Part shown: positions 7,248 to 12,246 of the stretch, piece after piece | Layout: the number at the start of each line of letters is the position of its first letter | How positions within the stretch are numbered: position 1 is the stretch's first letter | Assembly (NCBI GenBank): GCA_946480675.1 | Contig: CAMLKS010000034.1 | Span: 1 to 12,246 of the forward strand | DNA from: an uncultured Bacteroidota bacterium | GTDB taxonomy: Bacteria > Bacteroidota > Bacteroidia > Chitinophagales > Chitinophagaceae | Reading direction: 5' to 3' | Length of the DNA stretch: 12,246 nucleotides | Notes under the pieces: generated by a model | The model's database searches: none | Told to the model about the DNA's origin: nothing | Seen by the model: only the letters and a program-made list of their open reading frames with translations | Program-made: the position numbers and the translations under genes

Positions 7248-7658
7248 ATGTCTACAGAGAAGCCGGCGTTAGTGCCAAGCATGCTAAAAGGTAAATGTCC
7301 GAATTGCCGTAAAGGAAATATGTACACCAATAAAAGTGTATTTCCATTGGGCAAAATGATGGATATGCCTGAACGCTGCCCGGTATGTGGCCAGAAATAT
7401 GAATTGGAGGTTGGTTTTTATTATGGAACAGGTTATGTAAGCTATGCGTTATCAGTAGGGCTTTTCTTTTTCAACCTGGTATGGTACTGGCTTATTTTCG
7501 GCCTGTCTTACCAGGATTACAGCATTTTTTACTATCTCATTACCAGTATCATTATCGTTATCGTGCTGCAGCCGTGGCTGATGCGATTTTCACGTGTGTT
7601 ATACTTATATATGTTTGTGAAGTATGGTAAGGGTGCTACACTTAAGACAGAAGAGTAA
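7248..7658 (+). CDS. DUF983 family membrane protein with zinc ribbon
   Basis: The 136-residue protein has two CxxC pairs, CPNC at 17-20 and CPVC at 44-47, that can form a zinc ribbon. They are followed by two membrane helices at about 60-82 and 90-111 separated by a short aromatic loop. This layout, with GKCPNCRKG near the N-terminus and a GFYYGTGY motif before the first helix, is that of the DUF983 family found in Bacteroidota and Alphaproteobacteria. Function is unknown. The zinc ribbon probably lies on the cytoplasmic face. It sits between uvrC and the biotin carboxylase gene on the same strand, with its own candidate promoter, and I see no functional link to either. Confidence 0.9.
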   Translation: MSTEKPALVPSMLKGKCPNCRKGNMYTNKSVFPLGKMMDMPERCPVCGQKYELEVGFYYGTGYVSYALSVGLFFFNLVWYWLIFGLSYQDYSIFYYLITSIIIVIVLQPWLMRFSRVLYLYMFVKYGKGATLKTEE

Positions 7659-7693
7659 TACCTCCATTTATACTAACATTTGCATCTATCCAC

Positions 7694-7701
7694 TATCTTA
7701 G
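7694..7701 (+). promoter_or_regulatory. Candidate -7 promoter box for the biotin carboxylase gene
   Basis: TATCTTAG matches TAnnTTTG at seven of eight positions and ends 6 bases before the ATG at 7708. A TTTG at 7679-7682 is too close (11 bases) to be a normal -33 element. The box-to-ATG distance repeats that of three other genes here. Confidence 0.35.
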
Positions 7702-7707
7702 CAGCTT

Positions 7708-9189
7708 ATGCATAAAATATTGGTAGCCAATCGTGGCGAAATTGCTCTGCGCGTTATGCGCACTGCCAGGGAAATGAATATTAAAACCGTGGCAGTATAC
7801 TCAGAAGCGGACAGGAACATGCCATTTGTGCGTTATGCAGACGAAGCCGTATGCATTGGCCCTGCGCCATCTGCACAGTCTTACCTGAGGGCCGATAAAA
7901 TAATAGAAGTAGCCAAACAAACAGGAGCCGATGCCATCCATCCGGGTTATGGCTTCTTGAGTGAGAATGCAGGCTTTTCAAAAGCTGTGAGCGATGCCGG
8001 TTTGATATTCATAGGCCCTTCTGCCCGTTCTATAGAAATGATGGGTAGCAAGATAGCCGCCAAACAGGCCGCTAAAAAATTCAATGTGCCAATGGTACCT
8101 GGTACGGAAGACCCTGTAAAGGATGCTGCTGAGGCAAAAGAGATAGCTACCCGTATAGGTTTCCCCATACTCATCAAAGCATCGGCCGGTGGTGGTGGTA
8201 AGGGTATGCGTGTAGTAAATAACGAGGATGAACTGGAAGAGCAAATGCGCATGGCAAAAAGCGAAGCTATGAGCGCTTTTGGCGATGATGCCGTTTTCAT
8301 AGAAAAATATGTGGGTGCACCACGCCATATAGAGATCCAGCTTTTAGGCGATCAGCATGGTAATTATGTGTACCTGTTTGAAAGGGAGTGTTCCATTCAG
8401 CGCCGTCACCAGAAACTGATAGAAGAAGCGCCATCCAGCTGCCTGACACCGGATATACGCAAGGCTATGGGTGAAAGTGCCGTGGCTGTAGCGCGTTCCT
8501 GCAACTATTACGGTGCCGGTACAGTTGAATTCCTGGTAGATGAAAACCTTAACTACTACTTCCTGGAGATGAACACCCGCCTGCAGGTGGAACATTGTGT
8601 AACAGAAATGATAACAGGCATAGACTTGGTGAAGGAACAGATAAAAGTTGCAAGGGGAGAAAAGCTGTCATTTGGCCAGGATGATTTGAAGATGAACGGA
8701 CACTCGCTGGAATTGCGTGTATGTGCGGAAGACCCGATGAACAACTTTTTGCCGGATACCGGTAAGCTGGAAATGTATCAGCCACCCAAAGGGCCGGGTG
8801 TACGCGTAGATGATGGCTACGAGCAAGGACAGGATATTCCGATATTCTACGACCCGATGATAGCTAAACTGGTAGTGCACGCAGCTACGCGCGAAGAAGC
8901 GATAGACCGCCTGTGCCGTGCTGTAGATGAATATTATATCAAGGGTATACAAACCACGCTAAATTTTGGTAGATGGGCCGTACAGACAGAACCATTCCGT
9001 TCGGGGAACTTTGATACAAAGTTCATTGAGAAGTATTTCAAACCGGAATACCTGGTAGAAGATGATGCTGAGAGTGAAGCAGTTGCAGCTTTGCTGGCAT
9101 CTGTAGTATGGAACAAGGAAAAGAAGCCAACAGGGGTAACAAATTCTACAAACGGGCATATGCCAAACTGGAAGCTGAGAAGAAAATAA
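7708..9189 (+). CDS. accC: Biotin carboxylase subunit of an acyl-CoA carboxylase
   Basis: The enzyme carboxylates biotin on a carrier protein using ATP and bicarbonate, the first half-reaction of acetyl- or propionyl-CoA carboxylase. The 493 residues show the N-terminal fold (KILVANRGEIALRV, 3-16), HPGYGFLSENA (78-88), ATP-grasp Lys115 and Lys157, the Gly-rich loop GGGGKGMR (161-168), E199/K200, metal and catalytic residues Glu274, Glu287, Asn289 and Arg291 (FLEMNTRLQVEH), and Arg337 in LELRVCAED. The usual HPVTE is HCVTE. E. coli AccC has about 449 residues. Here an extra tail of some 45 residues after KPEYL ends in a low-complexity basic stretch, as in the longer Bacteroidota acyl-CoA carboxylase subunits. 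No biotin carrier or carboxyltransferase gene is in the window, so the acyl substrate cannot be decided. A UUCG hairpin terminator follows. Confidence 0.95.
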   Translation: MHKILVANRGEIALRVMRTAREMNIKTVAVYSEADRNMPFVRYADEAVCIGPAPSAQSYLRADKIIEVAKQTGADAIHPGYGFLSENAGFSKAVSDAGLIFIGPSARSIEMMGSKIAAKQAAKKFNVPMVPGTEDPVKDAAEAKEIATRIGFPILIKASAGGGGKGMRVVNNEDELEEQMRMAKSEAMSAFGDDAVFIEKYVGAPRHIEIQLLGDQHGNYVYLFERECSIQRRHQKLIEEAPSSCLTPDIRKAMGESAVAVARSCNYYGAGTVEFLVDENLNYYFLEMNTRLQVEHCVTEMITGIDLVKEQIKVARGEKLSFGQDDLKMNGHSLELRVCAEDPMNNFLPDTGKLEMYQPPKGPGVRVDDGYEQGQDIPIFYDPMIAKLVVHAATREEAIDRLCRAVDEYYIKGIQTTLNFGRWAVQTEPFRSGNFDTKFIEKYFKPEYLVEDDAESEAVAALLASVVWNKEKKPTGVTNSTNGHMPNWKLRRK

Positions 9190-9220
9190 TTCAATTCAGT
9201 TATCCATAACTAATTCATAT

Positions 9221-9247
9221 AAAGCGCCTTCGGGCGCTTTTGTTTTT
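9221..9247 (+). terminator. Intrinsic terminator after the biotin carboxylase gene
   Basis: The 8-bp stem AAAGCGCC/GGCGCTTT encloses a TTCG loop closed by a C-G pair, the very stable UUCG tetraloop form. The T-rich tail TTTTGTTTTT continues to 9247. It lies 31 bases after the stop codon. Confidence 0.9.
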
Positions 9248-9281
9248 CCTTAACAGTATGTAACCGTTTTTGGTAAAATAC

Positions 9282-9312
9282 TTGTACTTATTCCAGTGAT
9301 AATATAAGATTG
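9282..9312 (+). promoter_or_regulatory. Candidate promoter of the His/Pro-rich exported protein gene
   Basis: TTG at 9282-9284 is separated by 20 bases from TAAGATTG at 9305-9312, one mismatch from TAnnTTTG. Placement between the upstream terminator and the ATG at 9331 fits, giving a short leader of about 12 bases. The AT-rich context makes chance matches possible. Confidence 0.4.
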
Positions 9313-9330
9313 TGAACTAAATACAATGTT

Positions 9331-9687
9331 ATGAAAGCCGGGATATTAAGCACGATATTATTGACCACCATGCTAATGTTTGCAGCCAGTACAAATGCCT
9401 TTGCCGACTGTGGTAGAAAAGGTAAATGTAAACATGGCCACCACAAACATTATAGCAAACATTATTACAAAAGGCCACATCACAGAGATGTAACGGTAGT
9501 AAGGCACAGGCCTGTAAGAAGGGTGCACCACAGCACAGTGGTTGTAGCTCCGGCACCGCGTTACAGAACACGTACGGTAGTGGTGGCACCACCGCCACCA
9601 CCTTCAAGAACTGTAGTAGTAGCACCATTGCCGCATCCGCCATTGCCACCGCGCCCACCTTTGCCGCCGCATCCATTGCTGAGGTAG
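9331..9687 (+). CDS. Small exported His/Pro-rich protein of unknown function
   Basis: I do not recognise this 118-residue protein. It begins with a signal peptide: Lys2, hydrophobic core 5-19 and probable cleavage after AFA near 23-25. The mature part is low complexity and very basic. Residues 27-67 carry two cysteines (27, 33) and ten of the protein's twelve histidines (for example HGHHKH at 35-40). Residues 69-99 hold three copies of TVVVAP at 12-13-residue spacing, and a Pro/Leu-rich tail (99-118) has PLPP-type repeats. It has no known fold. Histidine clusters suggest metal binding or surface interaction, which is inference only. It has its own candidate promoter, sits between two terminators and is thus monocistronic. 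A signal peptide plus well-placed punctuation support it as a real gene, although the antisense frame is also open owing to the low complexity. Confidence 0.75.
   Translation: MKAGILSTILLTTMLMFAASTNAFADCGRKGKCKHGHHKHYSKHYYKRPHHRDVTVVRHRPVRRVHHSTVVVAPAPRYRTRTVVVAPPPPPSRTVVVAPLPHPPLPPRPPLPPHPLLR
9535..9627 (+). repeat. Three in-frame TVVVAP-encoding repeats
   Basis: Within the His/Pro-rich exported protein, the hexapeptide TVVVAP occurs at residues 69-74, 82-87 and 94-99, separated by RYRTR- and PPPSR-type linkers. The DNA copies share gta/gtg Val runs and gca/gct-cc motifs but are not identical, so they are older or diverged duplications. Confidence 0.75.
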
Positions 9688-9748
9688 AAAATACGGTATT
9701 AATAGTTGATAGTAGAGTGAGCTTCAGACGCTCAAACTACTATAATTT

Positions 9749-9774
9749 AAAAGCCCTCCAACCGGAGGGCTTTT
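9749..9774. terminator. Bidirectional intrinsic terminator
   Basis: A perfect 11-bp stem AAAAGCCCTCC/GGAGGGCTTTT with the loop AACC has an A-run and T-run on its flanks, so each strand reads a GC stem followed by T4 and more T-rich sequence. It separates the His/Pro-rich gene from the convergent peroxidase gene. The peroxidase stop codon begins just 1 base from the hairpin. Confidence 0.9.
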
Positions 9775-9775
9775 A

Positions 9776-10318
9776 TCATTTTTCAATGTCTGCTATCAAC
9801 TCTTTGCTTAGTGGCTTTACTTTCGACATATACACGCCTACCAGTTCGCCCTTCTCATTTATAAGATATTTCTGAAAATTCCATTTCACTTCGCTGTCAG
9901 CATATTTGTTGTAAGCCTTTTGCGTCAGCCATTGATATATCGGCGCCTTATCATCACCTTTTACAGATATTTTGGCAGCCATAGGAAACGTTACGCCATA
10001 GTTCTTTTTGCAGAAACCGGCTATTTCTGCATTCGTACCCGGTTCTTGTGCGCCAAAGTTGTTGGCCGGAAAGCCTACTACAACCAGTTTGCCTTTATAT
10101 TTTTCAGATAGTGCCTGCAGGTCTTCGTATTGAGGTGTGTAACCACATTCAGATGCTGTGTTAACAATCAGTATTTTTTTGCCTTTGAAGCTTGAAAAGT
10201 CGATAGTACCGCCGGATAGGCCTTCTACTTTAAAATCATAAATACTGGCAGGAACATCGTTTTTAGGCTCCGGTGCAAAGAAGAAAAACTTGAAGAATAG
10301 CAGGATACTTAGTAACAT
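9776..10318 (-). CDS. Thiol glutathione peroxidase family protein
   Basis: The protein reduces hydrogen peroxide or organic hydroperoxides through a cysteine thiol. The 180 residues contain the family motifs: NTASECGYTPQY with peroxidatic Cys58, FPANNFGAQEPG with Gln91, and KWNFQKYLI with Trp146/Asn147, so the Cys-Gln-Trp-Asn catalytic set is complete. Cys103 (GFCKKNYG) lies 45 residues after Cys58, the position of the resolving cysteine in thioredoxin-dependent members, so thioredoxin rather than glutathione is the likely reductant. The usual FPCNQF is FPANNF here. Unlike the common cytoplasmic forms it starts with a hydrophobic Phe-rich segment (2-15, with a single Lys10), probably a signal peptide or membrane anchor. 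There is no lipobox. It is divergent from the Ig-like lipoprotein gene. Confidence 0.94.
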   Translation of the reverse strand: MLLSILLFFKFFFFAPEPKNDVPASIYDFKVEGLSGGTIDFSSFKGKKILIVNTASECGYTPQYEDLQALSEKYKGKLVVVGFPANNFGAQEPGTNAEIAGFCKKNYGVTFPMAAKISVKGDDKAPIYQWLTQKAYNKYADSEVKWNFQKYLINEKGELVGVYMSKVKPLSKELIADIEK

Positions 10319-10367
10319 ATGTGCTTTTGTTTAGATAATCAACAAACAATAGTGAAAAAAGTTGCTG

Positions 10368-10375
10368 CAAACCTA
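10368..10375 (-). promoter_or_regulatory. Candidate -7 promoter box for the peroxidase gene
   Basis: Read on the - strand, TAGGTTTG is an exact TAnnTTTG match, 49 bases before the peroxidase ATG, in the 115-base divergent gap. No clear TTTG -33 partner is present; a GGTTT lies about 15 bases upstream. Confidence 0.4.
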
Positions 10376-10418
10376 AGTACAAATCGTGAAACCGTATGTT
10401 AATGCAAGCCTTTAGTAC

Positions 10419-10426
10419 TATTTTTG
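10419..10426 (+). promoter_or_regulatory. Candidate -7 promoter box for the Ig-like lipoprotein gene
   Basis: TATTTTTG is an exact TAnnTTTG match ending 7 bases before the ATG at 10434, the same geometry as at the AlgH-family and lipoprotein-uvrC starts. No -33 TTTG is visible. The transcript would be leaderless or nearly so. Confidence 0.45.
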
Positions 10427-10433
10427 GCAGCAA

Positions 10434-11939
10434 ATGATGCGTTCGGCCATTCGCTTTTTTATCATAATCATTGTGTTGTGCCTTGGTGCCGGTTGTGCCA
10501 ATATTGTACCACCGGAAGGTGGCAAAAAAGACACGACACCTCCTAAACTGGTATCGGTATCGCCCGCAGATTCTTTATTGAATACAAGGGTCAGCAAAAT
10601 AGACCTGCGCTTTAATGAATATGTGGAACTGAACAATGCTTCTGCCGAAGTACAAGTTTCACCACTGCTACCTTTCCCCCCTACGGTATCATTAAATGGC
10701 AGGCATGTAACCGTGAGTATACCCGATAGCGTATTGATGGAAAATACTACGTATCGTGTATCGATGAATAATGCGATAAAAGACCTGCGCGAAGGCAATC
10801 CGTTTCCGCCATATACCTATGTATTCAGTACCGGTAGCTATTTCGATTCATTGCAATTAGGGGGTATAGTATATGATGCAGCAACCGGTATGCCTGATTC
10901 CAGCAGCCTGATACTTGTTTACAGCGCAGCAAAAAGCGATAGCGTGGTGGTACAGGAAAAGCCATTGTATATAGGCAAAGTAACTACCGGGGGCCATTTC
11001 GACGTAAAAGGATTGCCGGGCAAACGCTTCAGAATATATGCCCTGCACGATGCTAATAAAAACCTCACGTATGATGGTGGTGAGGAAATGATAGGTTTTA
11101 TAGATAGTATCGGAGTGCCTACCGATAGTATAGCGCAGCCTATCATTTTAAAGGTATTCAAAGAAACGATGCCACCTGATTCTGCAAAGAGCGTGACACA
11201 ACGTAGCGGAATAAATAAATTGAGAAAGAACCGTGATGCCGATAAAGATGTATGGGGATATGGTGTGGCCATTGATACATCCGACATTAATAAACGAACA
11301 GTAGAAATAGTTGAACCTATAAAAATAACCCTTAGCCGTGCTGCAGATACGCTGAACCCGCAGCGGATATTCCTGAGTTATGATAGCAGCGCAGTAGCGG
11401 TGGAAGCTGCCTTTACGTTGAAAAGAGATACAGCTAAGCCCGAGTTGCTATTATTAAACAGCAATTGGAAAGAAGACATGGTGTATACGCTTCGGTTGTT
11501 GAAAGGCTTTGCCAAAGACAGTGCCGGTAATGAGCTCATGCCATCGAAGTATATATTCAGAACAAAAAATGATGATGACTATGGTAAATTGTCTGTAAAC
11601 ATTCCTGTAAAATATAAGTCGCCCGAATATCTGTTCATGGTAAATGGGGATGTCGATACGATATATAACCAGCAGATAACAGACACGGTAGTAAGGCTTA
11701 TACGGATAAAGCCCGGCAATTATCATTTGCGCATCATTGTAGATAAAAACCGTAACGGTAAATGGGATACGGGCGACCTGTTTGAAAAGCGCCAGCCGGA
11801 GAATGTAATACCTTATACGGATGTATTGCAGCTAAAAGCCGGTTGGGATAATACCATAGATTTCGAGAAGCTGGAAAAAGGTAAGAAATCAAAAGCAGCG
11901 AACTCCCCCGGTAAGCGGGAGCAAACTCCTGAGAAATAG
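10434..11939 (+). CDS. Ig-like domain lipoprotein
   Basis: The 501-residue protein has a lipoprotein signal: Arg3/Arg7, a hydrophobic core (8-18) and lipobox LGAGC with Cys21. Residues 33-134 (DTTPPKLVSVSPAD ... YVFSTGS) form a bacterial Ig-like domain of the SbsA/Big_5 type. A second beta-rich region follows (about 142-240). Two acidic loops resemble calcium-binding DxNxN loops: DANKNLTYDGGEE at 206-218 and DKNRNGKWDTGD at 437-448. The C-terminus is Lys/Glu-rich and probably disordered. Such proteins are common in Bacteroidota as envelope or surface-anchored proteins without an assigned activity. The start has two ATG codons in a row. I use the first, and either leaves the signal intact. The S9 peptidase gene begins 37 bases downstream with no terminator between, so co-transcription is possible. 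Confidence 0.88.
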   Translation: MMRSAIRFFIIIIVLCLGAGCANIVPPEGGKKDTTPPKLVSVSPADSLLNTRVSKIDLRFNEYVELNNASAEVQVSPLLPFPPTVSLNGRHVTVSIPDSVLMENTTYRVSMNNAIKDLREGNPFPPYTYVFSTGSYFDSLQLGGIVYDAATGMPDSSSLILVYSAAKSDSVVVQEKPLYIGKVTTGGHFDVKGLPGKRFRIYALHDANKNLTYDGGEEMIGFIDSIGVPTDSIAQPIILKVFKETMPPDSAKSVTQRSGINKLRKNRDADKDVWGYGVAIDTSDINKRTVEIVEPIKITLSRAADTLNPQRIFLSYDSSAVAVEAAFTLKRDTAKPELLLLNSNWKEDMVYTLRLLKGFAKDSAGNELMPSKYIFRTKNDDDYGKLSVNIPVKYKSPEYLFMVNGDVDTIYNQQITDTVVRLIRIKPGNYHLRIIVDKNRNGKWDTGDLFEKRQPENVIPYTDVLQLKAGWDNTIDFEKLEKGKKSKAANSPGKREQTPEK

Positions 11940-11976
11940 CCATATATTTAACGCTTTGTATATAAACAAAAATAAC

Positions 11977-12246
11977 ATGAGAAAACTGTGGTTCCCACTA
12001 TTGCTATTGAGCATGCCGGCCCTGGCACAAGAACCCCTGACACCCGAAATGCTATGGAGTTTGAAGCGGGTAGGTGGTGAAGAGCTGACCCCCAGCCGTA
12101 AATCAGTTTATTTTTCAAGCCGCCAGTACGATTGGAAAACTGAAAAAAGCAGCACAAAAAGATACCTGCTGAATATAGCTAAGGGTACTGCCAAAGAATG
12201 GACAATGCCGGAAGGTAAAACGATCTTTCAGCGCAGTGCAGATGCT
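11977..12246 (+). CDS. S9 family peptidase, N-terminal part (3' end outside window)
   Basis: The frame is open to the right edge and 90 codons are visible. A signal peptide is clear: Arg2/Lys3, core WFPLLLLSMPA and probable cleavage after ALA at 15-17, so the product is exported. The mature start QEPLTPEMLWSLKRVGGEELTPSRKSVYFSSRQYDW matches the first beta-propeller blade of secreted S9-family (prolyl oligopeptidase type) peptidases in Bacteroidota, where the pattern LTPE-LW--RV-----SPDGK-V-Y----YD is usual. Here SPDGK is replaced by TPSRK. The catalytic alpha/beta-hydrolase domain with Ser-Asp-His would lie beyond the window. Family placement rests on the N-terminus alone. Confidence 0.78.
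   Translation, partial: MRKLWFPLLLLSMPALAQEPLTPEMLWSLKRVGGEELTPSRKSVYFSSRQYDWKTEKSSTKRYLLNIAKGTAKEWTMPEGKTIFQRSADA

Noticed and set aside
7947..8328. Two overlapping open frames on the - strand inside the biotin carboxylase gene
   Set aside because: They lie wholly within a strongly conserved coding region and encode low-information Ser/Pro/Phe-rich sequence.
854..9310. Shared 12-mer ATAATATAAGAT at 854-865 and 9299-9310
   Set aside because: Both lie just before genes but in AT-rich sequence. Only two copies exist and the flanks differ, so chance is the simplest explanation.
9329..9676. A 115-codon open frame antisense to the His/Pro-rich gene
   Set aside because: It is almost exactly the mirror of the + strand gene, whose repetitive GC-rich Pro/His/Val codons keep the other strand open. 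The translated antisense product has Val/Ala/Leu-rich repeats without domain features, and the + strand frame has a proper signal peptide.
1..12246. Search for mobile elements, CRISPR, toxin-antitoxin, phage or defence genes, tRNAs and riboswitches
   Set aside because: No transposase or integrase motifs, no regular repeat-spacer pattern, no tRNA-like cloverleaf and no long structured leader were seen. The genes are mostly housekeeping, envelope or signalling types.

Overview
The window reads as ordinary chromosomal DNA of a member of the Bacteroidota, most likely the Chitinophagales/Chitinophagaceae side of the phylum. The grounds are protein style (a Bacteroidota-type biotin carboxylase with the QVEHCVTE variant, Ig-like lipoproteins, an S9 peptidase with an LTPEMLW N-terminus), near absence of Shine-Dalgarno sites, and several upstream boxes resembling the phylum's TAnnTTTG -7 element. 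Coding density is high. No stretch over 300 bases lacks a gene, and I found no tRNA, rRNA, CRISPR array, insertion sequence, integrase or other mobile element.

Left part (1-2359, + strand): a tight three-gene signalling cluster. It holds the C-terminal part of a histidine kinase cut by the window edge, a receiver-first REC-histidine kinase with no membrane segment, and a stand-alone receiver. Gaps are 9 and 5 bases. None of the visible parts has a DNA-binding output domain. A strong hairpin terminator closes the cluster and is shared with the convergent gene.

2397-4061 (- strand): an exported TraB/GumN-family protein lies 3 bases downstream of a ZIP-family divalent metal transporter, forming a probable two-gene operon. 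Divergent from it is a YqgE/AlgH-family gene, and the short intergenic region carries overlapping candidate promoters for both directions.

4757-9189 (+ strand): an unrecognised lipoprotein whose stop codon directly abuts the uvrC start codon, then uvrC (nucleotide excision repair), a DUF983 zinc-ribbon membrane protein, and a biotin carboxylase subunit (accC/pccA type) without its partner subunits nearby. A UUCG hairpin terminator ends this block.

9331-12246: a small exported His/Pro-rich protein, a convergent thiol glutathione peroxidase with an N-terminal hydrophobic segment, a divergent Ig-like lipoprotein with two acidic Ca-loop-like motifs, and the start of an S9-family peptidase that runs off the window.

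There is a general cell-envelope theme (several exported or lipid-anchored products), but I see no clear evidence of a new multi-gene system. The best leads are the receiver-rich signalling cluster without DNA-binding output, a repeated promoter-to-start geometry implying leaderless mRNAs, the TraB-ZIP pairing and the repeat-bearing His/Pro-rich exported protein.
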